Shown piece after piece: positions 1-6,988 of a stretch of 8,798 bases of DNA. Below the pieces are notes generated by a model. The model made no database searches and was not told the DNA's origin. It saw only the letters and a list, made by a program, of their open reading frames with translations. Where the stretch lies: assembly GCA_945877045.1 (NCBI GenBank), contig CAMCQW010000066.1:1-8798 (forward strand), written 5' to 3'. A program made the translations under genes and the position numbers. This DNA comes from Chryseobacterium gleum. GTDB taxonomy: Bacteria > Bacteroidota > Bacteroidia > Flavobacteriales_D > Crocinitomicaceae. Position 1 is the stretch's first letter, and each line of letters starts with the position of its first letter.

Positions 1-1413
1 TTTACAGCTGCAGCTAATTGTCCTGTAACAAGTAATCTTGTAACTACGCAACCGGTTAATGCCTTGTTTTCACCGTTTTCTAACTTAGGAGTTACTTGCT
101 CGCCTACAGCGAATGTATTTAGTGCTTCAACGTGGAATCAATCTAATACAATTGACTTAAATCAATACAATGAATTTTCTATTGTTGCCGATTCTTGTTT
201 CGGCTTGAATCTTTCTTCCGTAGCTTTCAATCATCGTACAAGTGCTTCTGGAGGAAGTCCTACTTGGATACTACGTTCAAGTTTGGATAATTTCTCCACA
301 AATATTGGCTCAGGTTTATCTGGAAATAATGGCAATGTTGTATTAGATGATACCGTTTTATTATCGCCTGCCTTTTCAAATATCCAACAAGTTACTTTCC
401 GTTTTTATTTAACTAATATCGGAGCGGTAGGATCAACATGGCGAGTGGATAATGTAAGTTTATACGGTAATATCGTGGCAACACTTCCACAACTTTATTA
501 TGCTGATATAGATGGTGATGGATTTGGTAATCCTTCCGCTTCATTATTGTCTTGTACAGTTCCAGGAAATTATGTTTCTAATAATACGGATTGTAATGAC
601 AATGATTCATTAATTAATCCATTAACTCTTTGGTTTGTCGATCTTGATATGGATGGTTTTGGTAATCCTAACAGCTTTGTAACTTCTTGTCTTCAGCCTC
701 CTGGTTCTTCCATAAACGGATTGGATTGCGACGATAACAATATCCTATTGAATTTAGTGGACATGTACTATGTGGATGCTGATGGAGATGGTTTTGGAGA
801 TGATGCAACAGGGGTAGAGCAATGTGCTCAACCAGCAAATACCGTTACGATTGGTGGTGACTGCGATGATGCTGATACTACTATTTTTCCTGGTGCAACT
901 GAAATATGTGATGGATTTGATAATAACTGTAACGGTGTGAACGACGAAGGATTAATTTTCAATACCTATTTTGTGGATGCTGATAATGACAACTTTGGAA
1001 CGGGTATTGGAGAAAGTTTGTGTGAGGATCCAGGGGTAGGTTATGTATTAGTTGGTGGAGATTGTGATGATAATAATGATGCGATCTTCCCAGGTGCAAC
1101 TGAAATCCTTGACAATGGCATCGATGAAAATTGCGATGGGGTGGATAATTACTTGAGTTTAGTGGATTTGAATGCAGGGGATGTGTTATTATTCCCAAAT
1201 CCAACTGTAGGTAGTTTTACACTTGAGCTTCCTTTTTCTTTGGAAAATAATAAGCTACTAATTCGCGACTTAAACGGTAAAATAGTACTTGAAAACATGT
1301 TTAGCGGCTCAAATATGACAGTAGACGTTTCTTCTTTAATGAATGGATGTTACATCCTACAGATTGAAGCTCAAAATCGCATAATTACAGAGCGGTTTAT
1401 TATTGCCAAATAG
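1..1413 (+). CDS. Secreted protein with MopE-like repeats and T9SS type A sorting domain (5' end outside window)
   Basis: The reading frame is open from base 1, so the gene starts upstream; an internal TTG at 64 is no reason to start there. Visible are 470 residues, numbered from base 1. Residues about 30-160 look like a beta-sandwich of the kind common in Bacteroidota secreted proteins (NWxLRSSxD-like and WRVDNVSLYG segments). Residues 166-383 carry four MopE-like repeats with DxDGDGFG and DCDD motifs, which probably bind calcium or another metal. Residues 395-470 are a T9SS type A sorting domain: an FPNP motif, an IRDLNGK strand, a NGCYILQI segment and a terminal RFIIAK. The product is therefore expected to cross the outer membrane by the Por system and be surface-attached or released. 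Its specific role (adhesin, enzyme accessory or other) cannot be told because the N-terminal part is missing. A probable terminator follows, so it is not obviously co-transcribed with the peptidase gene. Confidence 0.9.
   Translation, partial: FTAAANCPVTSNLVTTQPVNALFSPFSNLGVTCSPTANVFSASTWNQSNTIDLNQYNEFSIVADSCFGLNLSSVAFNHRTSASGGSPTWILRSSLDNFSTNIGSGLSGNNGNVVLDDTVLLSPAFSNIQQVTFRFYLTNIGAVGSTWRVDNVSLYGNIVATLPQLYYADIDGDGFGNPSASLLSCTVPGNYVSNNTDCNDNDSLINPLTLWFVDLDMDGFGNPNSFVTSCLQPPGSSINGLDCDDNNILLNLVDMYYVDADGDGFGDDATGVEQCAQPANTVTIGGDCDDADTTIFPGATEICDGFDNNCNGVNDEGLIFNTYFVDADNDNFGTGIGESLCEDPGVGYVLVGGDCDDNNDAIFPGATEILDNGIDENCDGVDNYLSLVDLNAGDVLLFPNPTVGSFTLELPFSLENNKLLIRDLNGKIVLENMFSGSNMTVDVSSLMNGCYILQIEAQNRIITERFIIAK
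496..1149 (+). repeat. Four tandem MopE-like Asp/Cys-rich protein repeats
   Basis: Four in-frame units lie at about 496-621, 631-756, 766-951 and 967-1149. Each opens with an aromatic-rich Y/WFVDxDxDGFG-type motif and has one mid-unit cysteine followed by a D-C-D/N-D acidic turn. Units 3 and 4 are longer and add FPGATEI followed by a Cys-Asp-Gly module (CDGFDNNCNG in unit 3, NGIDENCDG in unit 4). Units 1 and 2 lack that module. Units 3 and 4 share the identical 14-base stretch GGTGCAACTGAAAT (892-905 and 1093-1106), consistent with duplication. Aspartate spacing resembles calcium-binding loops, and the cysteines could form disulfides outside the cell. The family name is from recognition of the motif; metal binding is inferred. 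Confidence 0.85.
1183..1410 (+). other. T9SS type A C-terminal sorting domain (coding segment)
   Basis: This segment encodes the last 76 or so residues of the secreted protein. It begins VLLFPNPTVGSF, continues with a strand ending IRDLNGKIV, then DVSSLMNGCYILQI, and ends ITERFIIAK. That order is the recognised type A sorting domain of Bacteroidota, which directs proteins through the PorU/PorV/SprA machinery and is normally cleaved on export. Its position at the extreme C terminus is as expected. Confidence 0.9.
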
Positions 1414-1430
1414 TATTAGTTTTATTGTTT

Positions 1431-1485
1431 AAAGGCGTAATTTAGTACTGTAATTAATTCTTTAGGTGACATGTTACGCCTTTTT
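1431..1485 (+). terminator. Probable intrinsic terminator after the T9SS substrate gene
   Basis: A perfect 10-base inverted repeat, AAAGGCGTAA (1431-1440) and TTACGCCTTT (1474-1483), is followed directly by more T (run 1481-1485). It begins 17 bases after the stop of the secreted protein. The 33-base loop is unusually long for an intrinsic terminator, which lowers certainty. Because both arms carry A or T tails, it could act on either strand, but the only gene ending here is on the plus strand. Confidence 0.6.
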
Positions 1486-1500
1486 ATTTAATAATCTAGT

Positions 1501-4482
1501 ATGAAAAAATTCGTTCTTTTTGTTTTGTGTTTGAATATTTTCCAGCTTGTTATAGCCCAAAATACGTGGCAACAAGAGGTGAATTATAAGATAAATGTGA
1601 GTCTAAATGATGTGGACCATATCTTATCTGCTATTGAAAAGATTGAATACATCAACAATTCACCCGATGAATTAACGAAGATCTATTTCCATCTTTGGCC
1701 AAATGCATATCGCGATTCCAGATCTGCGCTAGCCAAACAATTATATGAATCTGGGAATAAAGAATTGTATTATGGTGAGCAAAAAAATAGAGGAGGGATT
1801 GATTCCTTGGATTTTTATGTAGATGGTGAACAGGTAACGTGGAACTATGATAGCGAGCATCCAGATATTTGCTGTATAATTCTTAAGAAGCCTCTTTTAC
1901 CTTCTGCTAGCATTTCCATCACTACGCCTTTTAAAGTTAAGATTCCTTCAGGATCGATTTCTAGACTTGGTCACATTGAACAATCGTATCAAATCACGCA
2001 ATGGTATCCAAAACCAGCTGTTTATGATAGCAATGGTTGGAATTTTATGCCTTATTTAAATCAAGGGGAGTTTTATTCGGAATACGGTTCTTTTGAAGTG
2101 AGCATTACCTTACCCCAAAATTACGTGGTGGGTGCTACCGGTGATTTACAAACACCATCTGAAAAGAATTTTTTGGATGCACTAGCAACTAAATCGTTGG
2201 CTAATATTCCATTGATGCTTCAGGAAAAACAAAGTATAGAGGGTGCTACGAAATTCCCTGCCTCAAGCCTCGAGAAAAAGACGCTCGTTTATAAGCAGGA
2301 TAAAGTCCATGATTTCGCTTGGTTTGCTGATAAGCGTTTTGCGGTATTAAAAGGTGAAGTTGAATTACCAAGTTCAAAAAGAAAAGTGACATCTTGGGCA
2401 ATGTTCGTCCCTCATAATACTTTGTATTGGCAAAATGCGATCGAGTACATTAATGATGGAACCTATTACTATTCCCTTTGGAATGGGGATTATCCATATA
2501 ATAATGTTACAGCGATTGATGGCACAATTAGCGCTGGCGGCGGAATGGAGTATCCTATGATAACCGTTATTGGAAACACGAGTTCTAAAGAAGAACTGGA
2601 AGTGGTAATCGTTCATGAAGTGGGTCATAATTGGTTCTATGGAATTTTAGGTTCCAACGAGCGTGTTCATGGATGGATGGATGAAGGGATGAATACCTTA
2701 AATGAAGTACGCTATGTACAAACAAAATATCCAAACAATACAAGGCTTTCGGATATGGTTTTAAATGGAAAATTTCATTTAAATGACTTAGATCATCATG
2801 ATCAAGGGGATGTTTTTTATCGAATGGTGGCATCTTTAGCCTTGGATCAGCCCATTGAAACGCACTCCGCTGAGTTCACTTCGATGAATTACGGTGTAAT
2901 TATGTATCAAAAAACAGGACTTGTTTTTTATTACTTAAAGGATTATTTAGGAGATAGTATTTTTGATCAAGCAATGCATCTATATTTTGAAAAGTGGAAA
3001 TTTAAACACCCGCAACCAAAGGATTTAAAAGCTGTTTTTGAAAATTTTACAGGAAAAGATTTATCTTGGTTTTTTACTGATTTAATTCAAACAACTAATC
3101 ATATTGATTATAAAATTGCAAGCGTTAGACATGGTAAAACTGGCTCTGTAGTAAAAGTGAAAAACGTTGGACAAGTAAATGGGCCCATTGAATTAAATGT
3201 ATTTAAAAACGACTTATTGCTTGAATCGGTATGGTTGGAGCCTGGGCAGAAAGAAATTGGTATTGCCTCAAATCTTTCTGAAATTACACGGATTGCCATT
3301 GATGACTCAAAAGATATTCCTGAGGTCAATAGAACGAATAACAATTATTACCCAAATCGATTTTTATTTAAAAAATGCGAACCACTTAAATTTGAGTTTG
3401 CGTTTGGGGATAATGAAGCAACTAAAAATAATATTTATTGGTTGCCTGCTCTTGGTTGGAATGTGAATGATGGAATTATGTTGGGCTTGGCATTTCATAA
3501 CCTTGGACTCCCATTGAAACCAACGCAGTATTTTATCGCACCAATGTATTCGTTTAATGGCAAAAAAATGACAGGGATTGCGGAAATTTCACATGCCTTT
3601 TTTCCAAGTAATTTTATTAAAATAGCTAAAGTAGGACTATCGATTAAATCATTTTCAACTGCTCCCGCTTCCCAATTAAATAATGGACCATCCGGAGAAT
3701 ATTTCGTTGGAATTAATCCATATGTAACGTTTAATTTAGGAAAAAATGCCCCTAAATCAATTGGTAGAGCTGTAGCTTTTAAAGGGATTTTAAACCAATA
3801 CAGTACCTATTTAAATCCGCTTAATAAAATAGGAGCAATGGCCGAATACAACTACCAAAAAAACAAAACAGATTATAGTTATTCAAATCTTCTTAGGTTG
3901 GAGTTTGTTAGTAATACTGATCAAAATGATAATATGCTTCGGGTTTCTACAGCGAGTACTTTTGAATCTAAGTATTTACGAAATAGCATGAATAGATGGA
4001 TTAGTGTTCGGGCCTATGCTGGATACAATCTTTTTCAAAATTCAGTATCATGGCTAAATCAAGAAAAGTATTTTATGTCACTTTCTGGTGCGAGTGGGAT
4101 ACAAGATAATTTCTTGGAAAATTATTATTTTGATCGATTCAATCCTACTAGTATGCAGCGCGATGAAAATATGGGTGGCTTCAGAAGTAATGCATTATTA
4201 TATTCAAAATCTTGGATGGCTTCCATAAATACAACGATACAATTACCCATTAAACCAAATATTTTTGTCGGCTTTGTTGATGTTGGGGCTGTTCCATTAA
4301 ATGTATTTGTAAATGCTGGTCTCGGAATCAAATTAGGTAATATCTTGGGCGTATATTTCCCGCTTTGGCGCTCCTCAAATATGGGGGCAAACTTATATGA
4401 TAATTACGCGAAGGAAATTCGATTAACCTTGAAGTTTAACCCGGTAGCGAAACCTCTATTATTTAATAAACTATTAAAATAA
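1501..4482 (+). CDS. Exported M1-family zinc aminopeptidase with C-terminal beta-barrel-like region
   Basis: The product (993 aa) should remove N-terminal residues from peptides outside the cytoplasm. Residues 1-19 form a signal peptide (MKK, hydrophobic core, ending IAQ). The gluzincin site is complete: HEVGH at 372-376, then 18 residues and the third zinc ligand E395 in the WMDEGMN context. GGGMEYP (346-352) is a form of the GAMEN substrate-binding motif, and Y469 in MYQKTG is the likely transition-state tyrosine. Residues about 535-615 look like a small beta-sandwich. Residues about 645-990 contain many short amphipathic strands with aromatic and glycine residues, suggesting an outer-membrane barrel; this is inferred. 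There is no T9SS tail. The ATG at 1501 is chosen because the signal peptide starts there; no clear ribosome binding site precedes it. The stop lies six bases before sppA, indicating an operon. The peptidase call is firm; specificity and location of the C-terminal part are not. Confidence 0.92.
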   Translation: MKKFVLFVLCLNIFQLVIAQNTWQQEVNYKINVSLNDVDHILSAIEKIEYINNSPDELTKIYFHLWPNAYRDSRSALAKQLYESGNKELYYGEQKNRGGIDSLDFYVDGEQVTWNYDSEHPDICCIILKKPLLPSASISITTPFKVKIPSGSISRLGHIEQSYQITQWYPKPAVYDSNGWNFMPYLNQGEFYSEYGSFEVSITLPQNYVVGATGDLQTPSEKNFLDALATKSLANIPLMLQEKQSIEGATKFPASSLEKKTLVYKQDKVHDFAWFADKRFAVLKGEVELPSSKRKVTSWAMFVPHNTLYWQNAIEYINDGTYYYSLWNGDYPYNNVTAIDGTISAGGGMEYPMITVIGNTSSKEELEVVIVHEVGHNWFYGILGSNERVHGWMDEGMNTLNEVRYVQTKYPNNTRLSDMVLNGKFHLNDLDHHDQGDVFYRMVASLALDQPIETHSAEFTSMNYGVIMYQKTGLVFYYLKDYLGDSIFDQAMHLYFEKWKFKHPQPKDLKAVFENFTGKDLSWFFTDLIQTTNHIDYKIASVRHGKTGSVVKVKNVGQVNGPIELNVFKNDLLLESVWLEPGQKEIGIASNLSEITRIAIDDSKDIPEVNRTNNNYYPNRFLFKKCEPLKFEFAFGDNEATKNNIYWLPALGWNVNDGIMLGLAFHNLGLPLKPTQYFIAPMYSFNGKKMTGIAEISHAFFPSNFIKIAKVGLSIKSFSTAPASQLNNGPSGEYFVGINPYVTFNLGKNAPKSIGRAVAFKGILNQYSTYLNPLNKIGAMAEYNYQKNKTDYSYSNLLRLEFVSNTDQNDNMLRVSTASTFESKYLRNSMNRWISVRAYAGYNLFQNSVSWLNQEKYFMSLSGASGIQDNFLENYYFDRFNPTSMQRDENMGGFRSNALLYSKSWMASINTTIQLPIKPNIFVGFVDVGAVPLNVFVNAGLGIKLGNILGVYFPLWRSSNMGANLYDNYAKEIRLTLKFNPVAKPLLFNKLLK

Positions 4483-4488
4483 AAAGAA

Positions 4489-6291
4489 ATGACCGAATCT
4501 AAATTGTCTTTTTCAAAAATATTTTGGCCAAGTTTTGTGGCTGTTGTCATCGCTTCAGGCGTGGCTATGATTTTCTTTTTTCTAGTTTTAGGAGGGATTA
4601 TCGGTTCAATTAGTGAATTCGGACCGGCTCCTTTTGCTATAAATGATAATGCGATTTTGCATATGAAATTGGATGGGCAAATTCAAGACAAAGGAAATTC
4701 AACTTTTGATGCTGGACGTTTAGATTTTAATCAATCGATAGGATTATCTAGTTTAATTTATGGCTTGGATAAGGCTAAAAATGATTCTAAAATTAAAGGA
4801 TTGTTCATTGATATTGATGATGTTCAATGTGGTTTTTCTTCTGCTCAAGCTCTGCGCAAAGCGATAACAGATTTTCAAAAATCAGGAAAATTCGTGGTCG
4901 CTTATTTCTCTGGAGAAATGATTTCTCAAAAAGCATATTATATCGGATCGGCTGCAAAGGAAACGTATGCTTTTCCAACATCTGCTTTTCAGTTAAATGG
5001 CTTAGGAGGAGAAATGATGTTTTTTAAAAATTTATTGGACAAATTAGAAATTGAAGTGGAAATAGTCCGTGGTTCCAACAATGATTTCAAAAGTGCAGTG
5101 GAACCTTTCTTTAGGACAAATATGAGCGATTCAAGCCGTGTTCAATCTGAAAGGTTGCTACATTCTATTTGGGATGATATGTGCATGGAAATGGCAGCAT
5201 CACGAAATATTTCCAGCGAAAATTTTAATGTATTGGCTGATTCTATGAAGGTGACCAGTACGGAAGATGCTTTTAATTATAAATTGATCGATGCGCTGAA
5301 ATACCGCGATGAAGTGATGTCTGATTTTATGAAAAGGCTGAAAGTAACTGATATGGCAGATCTATCTTTATGTAATTTTGAAGATTATTCCCGCAATGCC
5401 TTGTTGGATAATCAAGTCTTGATTCAAGCTCAAAATGCAAATGTGGCTGTCATTCTCGCTGAAGGGGATGTTAATCGTGAAGGGGATGGAATTTCGTCTG
5501 CTAAAATTTGTAAGTTATTCGAGAAAGTAAGGAATAATCCTGCTATTAAAACGGTTGTTTTTCGAATTAATAGTCCCGGTGGAAGTGCTTTAGCAAGTGA
5601 GGAAATTTGGCGCGAAGTAGCCATTACAAATAAAGTGAAAAAGGTCATCGTTTCCATGGGCGACGTAGCAGCTTCTGGTGGTTATTATATCGCAACGCCT
5701 GCTGTTCGGATTTTTGCCGAAGCAACCACTATTACTGGGTCAATAGGTGTCTTTGGAATGATTCCCTATACTGGAAAAATGTTTGAAAATAAACTAGGGA
5801 TAAACTTTGATAGGGTAGGAACCAATAAGCATTCGGTACTTTCCTTAAATCAAAAATTAAGTCCGGAAGAATTGTTGCGTGTGCAAGGGGAAGTGGATAA
5901 TATCTACAATCAATTTCTTAAAAGGGTAGCAGATGGAAGGAAATTAAGTATGGATCGCGTTAAACAAATTGCACGTGGTCGCGTGTGGACGGGAAAAGAT
6001 GCGCTTGCAATTGGACTGGTGGATGAAATTGGCTCGCTACAAGATGCCATCAATTTCGCGATAAAAAGTTCGAATGTATCAGCTGCGAAAGTTATTTATT
6101 ACCCACTCATGAAAGAAGATAAATTTGAATCTCTTTTTAAGTTCTTAAAAGATGAAACCGAGGAGTCAGAAATGAAAATTAATCTTAATTCTATCCCCGC
6201 TGATTTATTGAGTTATTATCAAGAAATAAAGAAGATTGAAGGTAGGATGGGGATTCAAATGAGAATGCCTTTTGATGTTAAATTTGATTGA
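4489..6291 (+). CDS. sppA: Signal peptide peptidase SppA, 67K type
   Basis: SppA is a membrane-anchored serine protease that degrades cleaved signal peptides and related membrane peptides. At 600 aa it matches the long, double-domain form (E. coli SppA is 618 aa) rather than the short form. Residues about 11-37 are a single hydrophobic anchor. The N-terminal half (about 50-300) supplies the general-base lysine, K201 in the DFKSAVEPF motif. The C-terminal half (about 310-560) has the NSPGGS motif at 361-366 and the nucleophile S396 in GDVAASGGYYIA. The Lys-Ser spacing of 195 residues agrees with the E. coli pair K209/S409. The protein should assemble as a ring of tandem crotonase-like folds with its active sites on the extracytoplasmic side. 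The ATG follows the M1 peptidase stop after six A-rich bases, so translation is probably coupled. No frameshift or missing catalytic residue is seen. Confidence 0.96.
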   Translation: MTESKLSFSKIFWPSFVAVVIASGVAMIFFFLVLGGIIGSISEFGPAPFAINDNAILHMKLDGQIQDKGNSTFDAGRLDFNQSIGLSSLIYGLDKAKNDSKIKGLFIDIDDVQCGFSSAQALRKAITDFQKSGKFVVAYFSGEMISQKAYYIGSAAKETYAFPTSAFQLNGLGGEMMFFKNLLDKLEIEVEIVRGSNNDFKSAVEPFFRTNMSDSSRVQSERLLHSIWDDMCMEMAASRNISSENFNVLADSMKVTSTEDAFNYKLIDALKYRDEVMSDFMKRLKVTDMADLSLCNFEDYSRNALLDNQVLIQAQNANVAVILAEGDVNREGDGISSAKICKLFEKVRNNPAIKTVVFRINSPGGSALASEEIWREVAITNKVKKVIVSMGDVAASGGYYIATPAVRIFAEATTITGSIGVFGMIPYTGKMFENKLGINFDRVGTNKHSVLSLNQKLSPEELLRVQGEVDNIYNQFLKRVADGRKLSMDRVKQIARGRVWTGKDALAIGLVDEIGSLQDAINFAIKSSNVSAAKVIYYPLMKEDKFESLFKFLKDETEESEMKINLNSIPADLLSYYQEIKKIEGRMGIQMRMPFDVKFD

Positions 6292-6346
6292 TCTTTTTCT
6301 GGCTTATTGATTTTTTATAATATTTTTCCCCAAGCTTACTTCTTCC

Positions 6347-6374
6347 TCCCCCTTAGTCCCCCTCTTGAGGGGGA
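6347..6374. repeat. C/G-run inverted repeat between convergent genes (possible dispersed repeat or bidirectional terminator)
   Basis: TCCCCCTC (6357-6364) and GAGGGGGA (6367-6374) are a perfect 8-base inverted repeat; as RNA the plus strand would close on a C-UU-G tetraloop. A second TCCCCCT at 6347-6353 could pair with the same G run through a 14-base loop, so two exclusive stems are possible. The element fills the 84-base space between sppA and the convergent thioredoxin-like gene and ends one base before that gene's stop codon. No strong T run follows on either strand, so termination is uncertain. Similar C-run/G-run intergenic elements are, from memory, common dispersed repeats in Bacteroidota genomes. 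The rest of 6292-6346 is T-rich with nothing recognisable. Confidence 0.5.
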
Positions 6375-6375
6375 A

Positions 6376-6918
6376 TCATTTAGCCTTAATCAATTCCATG
6401 ATTTCGTCTTGAATTCCTCTTCCTTTATCTTCATTATACCATTTTTGTAAAATGGTTTTCATGTCGTCTATATTTTCGTTTTTATTTTTTAGTTCCAAAT
6501 AAATTGCTTCTAATTTCTGCGGCCTTGGTCCCCAAATAAATAGGTCAACCCCTTTTTGATTACGCACAATTAGCTTTGGAATACTCATTTTTCCATGGCT
6601 TAAGTAGGAATCAATTTCCGAATTGCTATCTCTAAGTTGAACCTCCACATTAATACGTGGATTTAGTGCGGCCATTTTAAATAAATAGGGAACAATCTGC
6701 GCAGCATCACCGCACCAAGGTTCAGTAATGATCACCCAGTCTTGTTTCTCGTTTATTGATCGGATGACCTCAGTGAGTTCTTTAGTAATTACTCCTTGTT
6801 TTACAATTCGTAAAAATCGACTTTTATTAAGCGGAATATATGGCTGATAGTCTTGTGGATAGCTTGAATAGCCTGCATGTTCAAGTTGAAATGTATCAAT
6901 GTATTCCGTTGGAGTCAT
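6376..6918 (-). CDS. Thioredoxin-fold family protein with WCGD site
   Basis: The product is 180 aa with no signal peptide or membrane segment, so it is likely cytoplasmic. The thioredoxin fold is shown by the strand WVIITEPWCGDA (residues 61-72), a following helix with AAQIVPYLFKMA, the strand INVEVQLRD, and the cis-proline motif SIPKLIV (P114). The site reads W68-C69-G70-D71, so the second cysteine of CxxC is absent and C69 is the protein's only cysteine. It therefore cannot form the intramolecular disulfide of classical thioredoxin; a monothiol, redox-sensing or scaffold role is possible but not shown. Residues 140-180 are a charged helical tail. The ATG at 6918 gives a sensible N terminus. 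It lies 70 bases downstream of the E1 gene on the same strand and could share its transcript. It is a known type of protein in Bacteroidota, of unclear function. Confidence 0.82.
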   Translation of the reverse strand: MTPTEYIDTFQLEHAGYSSYPQDYQPYIPLNKSRFLRIVKQGVITKELTEVIRSINEKQDWVIITEPWCGDAAQIVPYLFKMAALNPRINVEVQLRDSNSEIDSYLSHGKMSIPKLIVRNQKGVDLFIWGPRPQKLEAIYLELKNKNENIDDMKTILQKWYNEDKGRGIQDEIMELIKAK

Positions 6919-6988
6919 TTCTTAATAATTATGGGAGTTAAAAAAGCATTTCAATCCATTACCTGAATTCTCAAGTAACTTACTTAGT

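Noticed and set aside
64..66. TTG as the start codon of the first gene
   Set aside because: The same frame is open back to base 1 and codes for similar secreted-protein sequence, so the gene simply begins outside the window.
959..1204. Minus-strand reading frame of 81 codons
   Set aside because: It is antisense to the Asp-rich repeats; its His-rich composition is what the reverse complement of GAT/GAC-rich codons gives.
1414..1500. Bacteroidota-type promoter (TTTG and TAnnTTTG boxes) before the peptidase gene
   Set aside because: TAATTTAG at 1438-1445 resembles the -7 box, but no TTG or TTTG lies at the right distance upstream, so no promoter is called.
2374..2833. Two overlapping minus-strand reading frames inside the peptidase gene
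   Set aside because: They lie wholly inside a gene with an intact catalytic core, have no recognisable domain and no plausible promoter or ribosome binding site.
4827..5027. Plus-strand 66-codon frame inside sppA
   Set aside because: It is out of frame within a conserved sppA domain, and its Cys/Phe/Arg-rich composition is not protein-like.
6348..6373. G-quadruplex on the minus strand
   Set aside because: Only two G5 runs are close together on that strand; four runs of three or more G are not present.
6973..6985. Near-palindrome AAGTAACTTACTT between the E1 and thioredoxin-like genes
   Set aside because: It is a perfect 6-base inverted repeat around one base, but AT-rich 13-base palindromes arise by chance, the loop is too tight for a terminator, and no second copy is seen to suggest an operator.
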